Source: Marinobacter azerbaijanicus
GTDB lineage: Bacteria > Pseudomonadota > Gammaproteobacteria > Pseudomonadales > Oleiphilaceae
Direction: 5' to 3'
Assembly (NCBI RefSeq): GCF_030250645.1
Contig: NZ_JASSVS010000016.1
Coordinates: forward strand, 1-51,991
Length of the DNA: 51,991 nt
Shown here: positions 15,692-25,755 of the stretch, piece by piece
How positions within the stretch are numbered: position 1 is the first letter of the stretch
Layout: every line of letters starts with the position of its first letter
Program-made: the position numbers and the translations under genes
The notes under the pieces: generated by a model
Told to the model about the DNA's origin: nothing
What the model saw: the letters and a program-made list of their open reading frames with translations, nothing else
Databases searched by the model: none

Positions 15692-18600
15692 ATGGAAATC
15701 AAACAGCTATTCGACCCCAGCCGCGATATCTACCGCAGCATCGAGAAGGTGATCGCCTATGGCGTCTCCCAGGAGGAGCGCCTGCGCAAGGAAATCTCGG
15801 AGTATGTGGTCACCGATGCCATCGACGAGCAGTTCAACCAGCTGCTGACCAAGATGCAGGTGGCCATGGAGGCTGGCGGCGAGAACGAGGTCGGCGTCTG
15901 GGTCTCGGGCTTCTATGGCTCGGGCAAGAGTTCCTTCACCAAGTACCTCGGCCTGGCCTTCGACGACAGCGTCACCATCGATGGGGTGCCCTTCCGTCAG
16001 CACCTCCAGGATCGCCTCAAGAACACCACCACCCGGCAGCTGTTGAGCACTGTCGCCAAGCGCTTCCCTGCTGCCGTTCTGATGCTGGACCTGGCCACCG
16101 AGCAGGTCAGCGGCGCCACCATGGAGGAGGTCTCCAGCGTCCTCTACTACAAGGTGCTGCAGTGGGCCGGCTATTCACGCAACCTCAAGGTGGCGGCCCT
16201 GGAGCGTCGTCTGAAGCAGGAGGGGCGCTTTGATGAGTTCCACAAGCTGTTCGAGGAGAAGACCGGCGGCGAGCCCTGGCGTGACTATCGCAACGACGAG
16301 CTGGTGGTCGACAGCCTGATACCGGTGATCGCTCACGAGCTCTACCCCTCACTCTTTACCACCCCCAGCTCCTTCAACACCGCCACCAGCGAGGTGATCC
16401 GCTTCGAGAACGATCGCGTCGAGGAGATGCTCGATATCGTTCGAGAGCACTCCGGCAAGGAGCACGTGATCTTCATCGTGGACGAGGTGGGGCAGTACGT
16501 GGGTGCGCGCCAGCCTCTGATCCTCAACCTTGATGGCCTGGCCAAGAACATCAAGGCACAGGGCAACGGCAAGGTGTGGTTGATCGGCACCGGCCAGCAG
16601 ACCCTGACCGAGGATGACCCGCGGGCGTCGCTCAACTCACCGGAGCTTTTCAAGCTCAAGGACCGTTTCCCTATCTCCATCGACCTTGAGGCCGATGACA
16701 TCAAGGAGATCTGCTACACCCGCCTGCTCGGCAAGTCGCCGGAAGGGGCCAAGCAGCTCGGCCAGCTGTTCGACCAGCACGGTCAGGCCTTGCGCCATAA
16801 CACCAAGCTGGAAGACGCCCGCGTCTACGGGGCTGACTTTGATCGCCAGACCTTCATCGACCTCTACCCCTTCCTGCCGGCGCATTTCGACATCCTGCTT
16901 CACCTGCTGGGCGCGCTGGCGCGCTCCACCGGTGGTATCGGCCTGCGCTCGGCCATCAAGGTGATCCAGGACATCCTGATCGAGGGCGATGGCAAGCGTA
17001 TACCGGTGGCCGACCAGCCGGTGGGCTGGCTGGCCACCACCGTGACCCTCTATGACGCCCTAGAGAAGGATATCGAACGCGCCTTCCCCAACTGGCACAA
17101 GGCCGTGAATACGGTCACCAAGATTCGCTATCGTGACGCCGAGCTTCCCCAGCGCATCGCCAAGACGGTGGCCGTGCTGCAGATCCTGGGCAACCTGCCG
17201 ATTACCCGGCGCAATGTCGCAAGCCTCATCCATTCCGAGGTGGCAAGCGGCAACCAGGCCGACGAGATCAATGCCGCCATCGAAGAGCTGATCGGCGATC
17301 CCATCGTGCCCTTCGGCGAGCAGGACGGCTTCCTCTGCTTCTTCAGCGAAAAGCTTAACGATATCGAGCAGGAACGCACCCAGATCCCGCTTCGCGGTGT
17401 GGAGATGAAGCGCATCCTCAACCGGGCGCTTGAGGAGGTGTTCTCGCCGCTGCCCAGCACCCAGCTGCATGGCTCGCTCTCGGTGCAGACGGGTCTCAAG
17501 ACCCAGGGCCATGAGGGGCTGCCGACCTCCCTGGCCGGGGACCGTCACCCCATCCAGACGGTGGTCGAACTGGTTGAGCCTACCGATTACGATGCCGCTC
17601 GTTCGCGCCTCCAGGACGACTCCCGGGTAAAAGCCAGCGAGAACCTGATCTACCTGGTGGGGCGCAAGTCACCGGAGCTCGACGACCTCACCGCGGACAT
17701 CTATCGCTGCCAGGAGATCAATGACAAGTTCCGCCACGATCCCGACCAGGAGGTCCGTGACTATTGCCGTTCTCAGCTGGATCGCGCGAGCCGCCTGGCG
17801 GCCGACCTGCAACGGCTGATCAAGCGCAGCCTGCTGCAAGGCTCCTTCATCTTCCGCGGGCAGACCACGGCCGTGGAGAGCCTGGCGGGCGATCTGTCCG
17901 AGGCGGCGCGCAAGCAGCTGGCTGGCGTGGCGGGGCAGGTATTCAGCCGCTACGGCGAGGCTCCGGAGCGGGTACAGAGCGACCTGGCCGAGCGCTTCCT
18001 GCGCGTCGGCAACCTCAGCGGTATCACCACCAAGCTTGATCCGCTGGGCCTGGTGACCCAGCAGGGTGGGCAGCCTGGCATCAACGTCGATCACCGTGCC
18101 CTGGTCAGCATTCGCGATCATATCGACCGGGTCGGCATGGTGGAGGGCAAGAGCCTTGCCAGCCGCTTCAGCGACGCCCCCTATGGCTGGTCCCAGGACA
18201 CCCTGCGCTACCTGGTGGCGGCCATGCTGGTGGGCGGGGTGATCAAGCTGAAGGTCTCGGGGCGGGAGGTCACCGTCAACGGCCAGCAGGCCATCGAGGC
18301 ACTGAAGACCAACAACGCCTTCAAGAACGTGGGGATCTCGCTGCGCGAGGACCGACCCTCCATGGAAATGCTGGCACTGGCCGCTACCCGGCTCACCGAG
18401 TTGAGCGGCGACATGGTGGTGCCGCTGGAGGACGACATCAGCAAGGCGGCGGCCAAGCTCTTCCCGCAATTGCAGCAGCGCTACGCCTCGCTCTCCGGTC
18501 GGCTCCAGGCGCTTGGGCTGCCCGGCGATGATCGGCTGGAAACCATGGGCCGCGACATGACCGATATCCTGCTCACCGATGGCTCTGACGCTCCCCAGCG

Positions 18601-19363
18601 GCTGGGGCGGCAGGAGTCCAGCCTCTACGACAACCTGACCTGGGCGGCAGAGCTCAAGAAGGCGCTGGAGCAGGGGCTGGAAGGCACCCTTAAGGAGTTG
18701 CGCACCCTGGCCCAGGCTATCGAGGGGCTACCCGGCAGCGGAATTCCCGGCGAGCTGAAGAGCGAATTGGCCGAACCGCTGCAGGAGATTGCGGCCCGGT
18801 TGGCCAGTGAGGACGCCTACCGCAGCGCTTCCGACTTCAATACCCGTCTGACCGAGCTGCGTAGCCAGGTGCGTCAGGCCGCGGAGCGCATGCAGGCCCA
18901 GCAGCAGCAGCGTCAGCGCCAGGCCGAGCAGGAGCTCGCCCGCGTGCCGGAGTGGCCGGAGCTGACCAACCAGGAGCAGCAGGAGCTTCTCGCTCGTCTC
19001 GATGCCCTGACGCTGGACACCGAAGCCGATATCGATGGTCTGAGGCGCCTGGTCAATCGTGATTACGAGCTGCAAGCCGAGCTGGCCGCCCTCAAGGCGC
19101 ATATCGAACGGGTTGGCCGTGAGCGCCAGCAGGAGCGCATTCGCGAGGAGCAGAAGGAGCTTGAGGAGCAGCTGGAGGGGTGTCAGGAGCCCAGAAAAGT
19201 GCTCAGTCGCCGCTTCAAGGCGCGCTCTCGCATCACCTCACTGGATACCCTCGATGCCATGATCCGTGAGCTGCAGAAGCTGCGCGGTGAGCTGGAGTAT
19301 GCCCACGCCTTCGAGCTGGATGTTGCCCTCGACGAGGCACCCGAGCAGAGCGACAAGGAGTAA
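15692..19363 (+). CDS. brxC: BREX ATPase BrxC
   Basis: A 1,223-residue P-loop ATPase of the BrxC/PglY family, usual length. Walker A is GFYGSGKS at residues 73-80. Walker B is FIVDE around Asp264-Glu265. The C-terminal third is a long Gln/Glu-rich coiled coil (roughly 1010-1200). BrxC is a large cytoplasmic ATPase required for both host methylation and phage exclusion in characterised systems. The ATG at 15692 follows AAGGAAGG. pglX begins 3 bp after its stop, within the same operon. Confidence 0.95.
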   Translation: MEIKQLFDPSRDIYRSIEKVIAYGVSQEERLRKEISEYVVTDAIDEQFNQLLTKMQVAMEAGGENEVGVWVSGFYGSGKSSFTKYLGLAFDDSVTIDGVPFRQHLQDRLKNTTTRQLLSTVAKRFPAAVLMLDLATEQVSGATMEEVSSVLYYKVLQWAGYSRNLKVAALERRLKQEGRFDEFHKLFEEKTGGEPWRDYRNDELVVDSLIPVIAHELYPSLFTTPSSFNTATSEVIRFENDRVEEMLDIVREHSGKEHVIFIVDEVGQYVGARQPLILNLDGLAKNIKAQGNGKVWLIGTGQQTLTEDDPRASLNSPELFKLKDRFPISIDLEADDIKEICYTRLLGKSPEGAKQLGQLFDQHGQALRHNTKLEDARVYGADFDRQTFIDLYPFLPAHFDILLHLLGALARSTGGIGLRSAIKVIQDILIEGDGKRIPVADQPVGWLATTVTLYDALEKDIERAFPNWHKAVNTVTKIRYRDAELPQRIAKTVAVLQILGNLPITRRNVASLIHSEVASGNQADEINAAIEELIGDPIVPFGEQDGFLCFFSEKLNDIEQERTQIPLRGVEMKRILNRALEEVFSPLPSTQLHGSLSVQTGLKTQGHEGLPTSLAGDRHPIQTVVELVEPTDYDAARSRLQDDSRVKASENLIYLVGRKSPELDDLTADIYRCQEINDKFRHDPDQEVRDYCRSQLDRASRLAADLQRLIKRSLLQGSFIFRGQTTAVESLAGDLSEAARKQLAGVAGQVFSRYGEAPERVQSDLAERFLRVGNLSGITTKLDPLGLVTQQGGQPGINVDHRALVSIRDHIDRVGMVEGKSLASRFSDAPYGWSQDTLRYLVAAMLVGGVIKLKVSGREVTVNGQQAIEALKTNNAFKNVGISLREDRPSMEMLALAATRLTELSGDMVVPLEDDISKAAAKLFPQLQQRYASLSGRLQALGLPGDDRLETMGRDMTDILLTDGSDAPQRLGRQESSLYDNLTWAAELKKALEQGLEGTLKELRTLAQAIEGLPGSGIPGELKSELAEPLQEIAARLASEDAYRSASDFNTRLTELRSQVRQAAERMQAQQQQRQRQAEQELARVPEWPELTNQEQQELLARLDALTLDTEADIDGLRRLVNRDYELQAELAALKAHIERVGRERQQERIREEQKELEEQLEGCQEPRKVLSRRFKARSRITSLDTLDAMIRELQKLRGELEYAHAFELDVALDEAPEQSDKE

Positions 19364-19366
19364 GTC

Positions 19367-22300
19367 ATGGCCTTCGATCAAGACACCCGGGGACGCCTAA
19401 GAGATCTTGTTAGCGGTTGCCGCACGACGCTGACCGAGGAGTTTAAACTACAGCTCCAGCAGGATTATGGCCTGGACCCTAAGACCGGCGAGGTGACTGA
19501 GCTTTCACGGCTGACCCATCTAAGCGATCGCGAGCGCCACACCGCTGCGTTGCTGCGTGAAACACTGGCGCACTACCTGGCCGGGGAGGGAGAGAGCAAG
19601 GCTCAGCGCCAGGTCGCCATCGACCGCATCATCCGCGAGCAGGCCTTCACCGTGCTCAACCGCCTGGCGGCGCTGCTGATGATGGAGGCCCGCGGCCTGC
19701 TGCGGGAATCGGTCAGCAAGGGCGCTCAGTCTCAGGCCTTTGAGCTCTATCGCCACCTGGCAGGTACCGCCCTGGGCGAGACCGGTGAGGCCTATCAGAC
19801 CTTTCTGTTCAGCCTCTTCGACGAATTTGCCATCGACCTGCCGGCGCTGTTCGACCGCTTCGCCCCCCAAGGGCGGCTCTTCCCCCGGGAAACGGCCTTG
19901 AACGCCCTGCTCGAGCTACTCAACGATTACGAGATCGAGCCGTTGTGGGCCCTGGACGAGACCATCGGCTGGATCTACCAGTATTTCAACAGCCAGGAAG
20001 AGCGTAAGGCGATGCGCAAGGCCAGCCAGGCCCCGCGCAACAGCCGCGAGCTGGCGGTGCGCAACCAGTTTTTCACTCCCCGCTATGTGGTGGAGTTCCT
20101 GGTCGACAACACCCTGGGCCGGCAGTGGTACAACGCCACCGGTGGCACCACGTCGCTACGCGACAGCTGCCAGTACCTGCTGGTGAAGCCTGACGAGCAG
20201 CCAGAGGCCGGCATCAAGCTGCGTGACCCGCGCACCCTCAAGCTGCTGGACCCGGCCTGTGGGTCCATGCACTTCGGCCTTTACGCCTTCGACCTCTTCC
20301 TGCAGATCTACCGCGATGCCTGGCAGTGGGAGCAGCAGCACGGCCCTGGCTCGCTGGACGTTTCCACCCAACCAGAGGCCGGGTTCGAGCCGCTCTGCCA
20401 CACCTATGCCGAGGAAGAGGCCCTGCTGCGCGACGTGCCGCGGCTGATCGTCGAGCACAACATCTACGGGGTAGACATCGACCCCCGCGCCGCCCAGATC
20501 GCCTCGCTGGCGCTCTGGCTACGCGCCCAGCGCGCCTGGCACGAGGCCGGTGTGCCGGCAATGCAGCGCCCGGACGTGGGGCAGGGCAACGTCATTGCCG
20601 CGGTGGCCCCGCCGGCCGAGAAGGAGCTTCGCGAGGCCTTCGCGGCCCGACTGGACCGCCAGGATGCCGAGCTCTTCGCGAAGACCCTGCAGATGCTCAA
20701 GGGGCTGCCCGAGCTGGGTGTGCTGCTGCGCGCCGAGAAGGAGCTTCCCGCGCTGATCCGCCAGGTTTATGTGGGCAAGGGCAGCGACCTTTTCGCCGAG
20801 CAGGAGCAAGAGACCTGGCAGAAGGCCGAGGAGCGTCTGCGCAGGGCTCTGGTCGACTTCTCCGAAGAAGCCGGCGCTACCTACCAGAGCCGCCTTTTTG
20901 CCCAGGATGCCCTGCAGGGCCTTCGGATGATTGATCTTTGTCGAGACGTTTTCGACGTTGTGGTAATGAATCCACCTTTTGGTCAGGCTACTAAAGGGCT
21001 ATCTGACTTTTATAAGGATAACTATCCTGATTCAACTTCAGAAGAGTTGGCTGCCACCTTCTTCACGCGGGCGACTGAACTGTTAAGGATAGGTGGGTTG
21101 ATAGGTGAAATAAGTTCTAGAACTATATTCTACCTTTACAGCTTGAAAGAGTGGAGGTGCCGCTCGATATTTAATCAAGCTCCGTTAAATGTTTTTGTTG
21201 ATCTTGGTGGTGGTGAACTTGATGATGCTGTTAATGAAACAGCGGCATATATTGCAAAGAAGGGAGGGTGTGTAGAAGAAATATGTGGATTTGGGATGTT
21301 TCATCGTTCCAAAGATAAGCCACGATCTGTCAAATCAATGGTTGATGGTAATGCTGGTGACGAAGTCTTTTTTCGGCCGATGAAAGATTTCCAAATTTTG
21401 CATGATGTGCCTCTGTGCTATTGGGTTAGTAATTCATTTTTAGAGCGCCTTTCTGGTCTTAGTATGTTTGGGGGTGATATCGCCGATGTCCAAATGGGGC
21501 TTGCTCCAAGAGATGAGTTCAGGTATTCAAGGCTTTGGTGGGAGGTTTGTCCAGAAAAGGTGGGGCGTCACAAGAAGTGGACTAGTTACGCAAAGGGTGG
21601 CGAGCTTTCCCCTTATTTTTGTGATGTTGATCTTCTTTTAAATGCTGAACATGACCTGCGAGAAATAAAAGCAGACCTGAACAGAAAGTACCCATATCTT
21701 AAGGGGAATCTCGATTGGGTGCTTCATCCTGAAAATGACTATTATCGGCCTGGTTTGACGTTTGGGCAAAGAACTACTTTTCTACGGGTTTCTGCCCTCC
21801 CCGAAGGTGGTTTTTTTAGCGTGGCGGGAAAGGCAATTTTTGGGCTGTCTCAAAGCAACGAGTCTCTGCTTCAATCTATTAATACGCCCTCTGCCCAGTA
21901 TTTAACATATTTGCGTAGAGAAAGGTTGGAGATGGATCCCCAGTTTCAAGAAGGGGGGGTGGCAAGGATGCCATGGCCTGATATTAGCGATGAACATCAG
22001 TTGCGCCTTGCCAGACTGGCTATGCAGAATGCAGCTTTGGTTGAAAAAGTGACTTCCTTTGACGAAACCACCCACTATTTTAGGGGTGTTGTCAACAAGG
22101 CTCTTTATGATGATGCTGCTGCCGAGGCTGGGCAGGAAATAATTAATAATGAGTATGTTGCTGACCGGTTGATGGCTGATTATTTGTCTTTAACTGAGCA
22201 AGATAAGAAGTTCATTGATGACGAGATCCTTTCAAGATGGCCCTCCAGAAGCACGGCCAATTGGTATCTTTATGGCGAATTTAAGGATGAGATATCTTAC

Positions 22301-23221
22301 GCAGTAGGGTGCGCTTTCAATAGGTGGAAAGTGAAGCCAGCAAGTGAATCTGAGCTGGAAGGAGTTGGAGAGCACGATCCTTTCTTAGCCCTGCCTGTTA
22401 AGTCGCCGGCAATGTTGGCTGCTGCACCAGTCTATGGTTATTACGAGTCGCCATTGGGAGTGTTAGACCATTCGTACGGTGGCAGTGGATCATTAAGCAC
22501 ACTTGTTGAAAAGTTTTTGAAGATTATTGCCAACGATGGTTTTGATGATTTCGAAAGCAAGGCTTGCAATGCGCTCAAGGTGAAATCCTTACACGAGTAT
22601 TTTTCTAAGCCAAGTAAATTCTTTTCGGACCATTACGGTAAATACAGTAAAAGTGGGAGAAGAGCGCCCATTTACTGGCCGCTCGCAACCGCATCTGGCA
22701 GCTACACGCTCTGGCTTTACTATCCGGTTCTGACTGACCAGACCCTCTTTACCGCAGTCAATGACTTTTTGGATGGCCCAAAGGGCAAGCTGACACAAGT
22801 TGAAGCTGAGTTGGGCAATCTGCGCCTGGCTGGCGCCAGCCGCAGCCGCGTCGACGAGAAGCGCCTGGAGGAGCTGAGCGACTTCCGCGATGAGCTCGCC
22901 GACCTGCGCGACACTCTGCTCAGGATCGCTCCCGACTACAAGCCCAACCACGACGACGGCGTGCAGATCACTGCCGCGCCGCTCTGGCCGCTGTTCCGCC
23001 ATCGCCCCTGGCAGAACGTACTGCGCGATACCTGGGAAAGGCTGGAGCAGGGCGACTACGACTGGGCCCACCTGGCCATGGCCTACTGGCCGGAGCGCGT
23101 GCGTGAGAAGTGCGTCACAGACAAGTCGCTGGCCATCGCCCACGACCTGGAGCACCTCTACGCCGAGCCGGAGCCTGCGCCCAAGAAAACGCGCGGCCGG
23201 AAGAAGGCATCAGAAGGATGA
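19367..23221 (+). CDS. pglX: BREX adenine-specific DNA methyltransferase PglX
   Basis: A 1,284-residue N6-adenine methyltransferase that marks host DNA and gives BREX its sequence specificity. The SAM-binding motif LDPACGS is at residues 294-300 and the catalytic NPPF at 535-538. The C-terminal part is the target-recognition region. The gene is a mosaic: about 20930-22690 is strongly AT-richer (24 of 60 G+C at 21121-21180) than the flanks (47 of 60 at 20521-20580), while the frame stays open. This suggests replacement of the specificity-determining middle by recombination. The ATG at 19367 has AAGGAG upstream. Confidence 0.95.
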   Translation: MAFDQDTRGRLRDLVSGCRTTLTEEFKLQLQQDYGLDPKTGEVTELSRLTHLSDRERHTAALLRETLAHYLAGEGESKAQRQVAIDRIIREQAFTVLNRLAALLMMEARGLLRESVSKGAQSQAFELYRHLAGTALGETGEAYQTFLFSLFDEFAIDLPALFDRFAPQGRLFPRETALNALLELLNDYEIEPLWALDETIGWIYQYFNSQEERKAMRKASQAPRNSRELAVRNQFFTPRYVVEFLVDNTLGRQWYNATGGTTSLRDSCQYLLVKPDEQPEAGIKLRDPRTLKLLDPACGSMHFGLYAFDLFLQIYRDAWQWEQQHGPGSLDVSTQPEAGFEPLCHTYAEEEALLRDVPRLIVEHNIYGVDIDPRAAQIASLALWLRAQRAWHEAGVPAMQRPDVGQGNVIAAVAPPAEKELREAFAARLDRQDAELFAKTLQMLKGLPELGVLLRAEKELPALIRQVYVGKGSDLFAEQEQETWQKAEERLRRALVDFSEEAGATYQSRLFAQDALQGLRMIDLCRDVFDVVVMNPPFGQATKGLSDFYKDNYPDSTSEELAATFFTRATELLRIGGLIGEISSRTIFYLYSLKEWRCRSIFNQAPLNVFVDLGGGELDDAVNETAAYIAKKGGCVEEICGFGMFHRSKDKPRSVKSMVDGNAGDEVFFRPMKDFQILHDVPLCYWVSNSFLERLSGLSMFGGDIADVQMGLAPRDEFRYSRLWWEVCPEKVGRHKKWTSYAKGGELSPYFCDVDLLLNAEHDLREIKADLNRKYPYLKGNLDWVLHPENDYYRPGLTFGQRTTFLRVSALPEGGFFSVAGKAIFGLSQSNESLLQSINTPSAQYLTYLRRERLEMDPQFQEGGVARMPWPDISDEHQLRLARLAMQNAALVEKVTSFDETTHYFRGVVNKALYDDAAAEAGQEIINNEYVADRLMADYLSLTEQDKKFIDDEILSRWPSRSTANWYLYGEFKDEISYAVGCAFNRWKVKPASESELEGVGEHDPFLALPVKSPAMLAAAPVYGYYESPLGVLDHSYGGSGSLSTLVEKFLKIIANDGFDDFESKACNALKVKSLHEYFSKPSKFFSDHYGKYSKSGRRAPIYWPLATASGSYTLWLYYPVLTDQTLFTAVNDFLDGPKGKLTQVEAELGNLRLAGASRSRVDEKRLEELSDFRDELADLRDTLLRIAPDYKPNHDDGVQITAAPLWPLFRHRPWQNVLRDTWERLEQGDYDWAHLAMAYWPERVREKCVTDKSLAIAHDLEHLYAEPEPAPKKTRGRKKASEG

Positions 23222-23367
23222 CGGGAAAGCGACGTCGAGATGTGTTTTGTGGCTCACCAACGCGCCTTTCGTGGGCCATGATGCAAACTGTGGGCATCGG
23301 CGAGCCACAAGCCTTCTATCCGGCGAGAACCGAAGTGCCTACTGTTTTCATGCTGCAGGAAGCTTAA
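23218..23367 (+). CDS. Possible 49-aa protein between pglX and the DUF262 gene
   Basis: The ATG at 23218 overlaps the pglX stop (ATGA), with AGAAGG just upstream. The stop at 23367 lies 3 bp before the start of the DUF262 gene. The peptide begins MTGKRRRDVF and has no motif I recognise. The tight packing on both sides suggests translational coupling, but without homologues it could be a chance ORF. Confidence 0.35.
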   Translation: MTGKRRRDVFCGSPTRLSWAMMQTVGIGEPQAFYPARTEVPTVFMLQEA

Positions 23368-23370
23368 CGA

Positions 23371-23418
23371 ATGAAGAATCAGAATGAGACAATTCGCAGG
23401 CTGGTGTCTTATCTCAAT
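23371..23418 (+). pseudogene. 5' fragment (16 codons) of the DUF262/HNH gene
   Basis: ATG at 23371 to 23418 encodes 16 residues ending VSYLN. The composite transposon starts at the next base. Joining 23418 to 33188 (keeping one TCAAT copy) restores the reading frame: ...SYLN followed by NPEHQGGFWLPNIQRPFVW, a natural DUF262 N-terminus. Confidence 0.88.
23414..23418. repeat. Target-site duplication TCAAT, left copy
   Basis: TCAAT directly precedes the left IS end CCTGAATCCG at 23419. The same five bases follow the right IS end at 33183-33187. Confidence 0.88.
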
Positions 23419-24712
23419 CCTGAATCCGTGAGACCGGCCCCCGGAAGCACTTCTAACCCACTGACCTGCATGGCAATATAGCCATTATCGCCATTCACCC
23501 AGACAGTGCCATGCCCAACATAAAGTTCCGCGCCAGTTGCCGCACCCTCACCAGCCACGCCGGGCTGTCCATCATCGGGCAATGCTTCGAGATCGCTGGC
23601 GTCGACAGCATCGACAGCCGCTTCCCCACCACGCTGGGCATGCGCACCAGTGACGTGATCAAGAGCTACCTGGGCCTGCTGTGTCTGGGCATGAGCGACT
23701 ATGACGCTGTCGAGAACTTCCGCCGCGACAAGCCCTTCCAACAACTGCTGACCCTGCAGAAGGTGCCGAGCGCGGCGACGCTGCGACAGCGGCTGGAGAA
23801 ACTTGCCGCCAACGACCTGCAGGCGCGCACCGCCACCTGGTCCACGACCCTGCTGTCACTGATCGAAGCACCGATCACCGCCGAGACGACGCACGTCTGC
23901 CTGGACATCGACACCTTCGTCATGGACAACAGCAACTCGAAGAAGGAAGGCGTCTCGCGGACCTACCAGAAGGTCGATGGCTACACCCCGATCGCCGCCT
24001 ATCTGGGCAACGAAGGGTGGTGCCTGGGTCTGGAACTGCGGCCTGGCAAGCAGCACACCATGAAGGAGAGCAACGCCTTCCTGGAGCGGGTACTGCCTCG
24101 CGCCCAATGCTTGACCAAGCAACCGATCCTGTTACGCGAGGACAGCGGCTTCGACAGCCAGGCGCACCTGGCGCTTCTCGAACAGCAACGCCAGGTCTTT
24201 GCCGACGAGGGGCGCCGGCTCGACTATGTCGTCAAATGGAACCCGCGTGGCTCGGCCACGGCTGATCGAGATACCTGGCTGGCGGTGGCGGCGGACTACT
24301 GGGAAGAGCTGCGTCCTGGCAAGCGCCAGGCGCTGTGGACGCAGACCGTCTCGATCCACGACGACAACAAGACCGAATACGTCGTCCAACGCGTGATGCG
24401 CCTGGTAGAGCGCACCGCCGATGGCGATGGCCAGTTGCTGCTCGAACCGGACTATGAGTTGGAAGGCTGGTGGACCAGCCTGGACGAGGCGCCGGAGGCG
24501 GTGATCAAACGCTACCAGGCGCATGCCACCCATGAGCAGTTTCACAGCGAGATCAAGACCGATCTCGACCTGGAGCGCTTGCCGTCCGGCAAGTTCGCCA
24601 CCAACGATCTGATCCTGCATCTCGCCCAGTTGGCCTACAACATCCTGCGCCTGATGGGACAGCTGGGCATGACCGGCGAGCTGAGCCCGGTTCGCCACCC
24701 GGCCAAGCGGAG
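23419..24712 (+). mobile_element. IS1380-family element, left copy, truncated at its 3' end
   Basis: It is identical to the right copy over the left end and about 1.2 kb of transposase sequence, apart from one visible change (Cys versus Arg at transposase residue 10). Identity stops after the codons for HPAKR at about 24712, where unrelated sequence begins. The right terminal repeat is absent, so this copy cannot move by itself. Confidence 0.85.
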
Positions 24713-24803
24713 CATGACCGATCACGACAAGGTCGAGATCGTCAGCATGGAAAATTCCGCTTTGGCTCGTATTGATTATTGTAGGATTCAGCGGTCTAAT
24801 TGA
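23511..24803 (+). pseudogene. IS1380-family transposase, 3' truncated
   Basis: It encodes the first 400 or so residues of the 453-residue transposase present at 31590-32951, then about 29 foreign residues to a chance stop at 24803. The DDE core (CLDIDTFVMDNS, LREDSGFDS, and the HEQFHSEIKTDLDLER region) is present, but the C-terminal segment is lost. It is probably inactive. The sequence between 24712 and 24901 holds no recognisable gene. Confidence 0.8.
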
Positions 24804-24901
24804 CAGTGTGCTTCTCTAAGCGGGGCAAGAGTGGGAGAAGCGACTGACCACGCCTAGTAAGCCTAAAGGCCTAACCTTTACGAGACGGGAACCATTTCGC
24901 C

Positions 24902-25504
24902 ATGAGCGGTGACAACTCAAGCCTGGCTTCTGCATTGCGTGTTCTGCCTGACCGTTTGCCAGCTGGGCGTCCGACGCTGAATGATATCCTGAGCGCTCTG
25001 GGGGATCGTGGACTTGGGCTCGTTTTATTAATTTTTTCGATCCCAGCCATTATTCCGACACCAGGCATTCCAGCTGGCATGATATTCGGCTCGGCGCTTG
25101 CGCTGCTCGGTGGGCAAATGGTGGTCGGTGCAAAGCGTGTCCGCTTGCCGTCTTTCATCGCTCAGCGGCGTATTGGGCAAGAAGTGCTGCGCCAAGTCTT
25201 CCAGCGCGCTACGCCACTTATAGATAAGCTAGAACGCCGCCTGAGCATCCGTCTGGCCGGGCTGATGTCCCCTTTGGCCATGCGAGTTATCGGAGGGGTT
25301 ATTGTTGTTATGGCGTTACTGATTGCATTGCCCATCCCATTTGGAAATACCTTGCCTGGCTTGGCGATTCTGGCTCTATCGCTAGGCCTCGCGAGGCAAG
25401 ATGGGATTGCAGTATTGGTTGGTATGAGCCTTGCGGTATTGGCTAGTGGTGTCTCTGTAGCACTGTTACACGGCAGCCTGAGGTTGTTCGATATGATTCA
25501 CTGA
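24902..25504 (+). CDS. exoD: ExoD family membrane protein
   Basis: A 200-residue protein of the exopolysaccharide synthesis ExoD family. The N-terminal motif LNDILSALGDRGLGLVLLIFS and the following hydrophobic IPAIIPTPGIPAGMIFGSAL are typical, with three to four membrane segments in total. ExoD affects exopolysaccharide production and alkaline tolerance in rhizobia; its molecular role is unclear. The start at 24902 lacks a strong ribosome-binding site. It is transposon cargo, alone on its strand. The 25505-25755 stretch after it shows no gene. Confidence 0.85.
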   Translation: MSGDNSSLASALRVLPDRLPAGRPTLNDILSALGDRGLGLVLLIFSIPAIIPTPGIPAGMIFGSALALLGGQMVVGAKRVRLPSFIAQRRIGQEVLRQVFQRATPLIDKLERRLSIRLAGLMSPLAMRVIGGVIVVMALLIALPIPFGNTLPGLAILALSLGLARQDGIAVLVGMSLAVLASGVSVALLHGSLRLFDMIH

Positions 25505-25755
25505 TGCGTGCGTAATATTCAATACCACCAAGCACAAGCAGAAGGCGCCGCAGACCAAGGTGTCCCCCGTTCCTAGGCAAGGCCACCATGACCTACAACA
25601 GGGGTTTCCCCGAGTCGAGAAGAACTGCGGCGTCGATCTATCAACCTTCTAGGGAGATTAAGTCTTTGGTGGATCAGAATGGATCGTCAACCATTTAATC
25701 AGGATACCCAGTTTAAATTCTTTAACGATTTTCACCTACGGCTCGCTTCCTTCCA

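Noticed and set aside
17669..18469. 266-aa minus-strand ORF inside brxC
   Set aside because: Antisense shadow of brxC caused by high GC.
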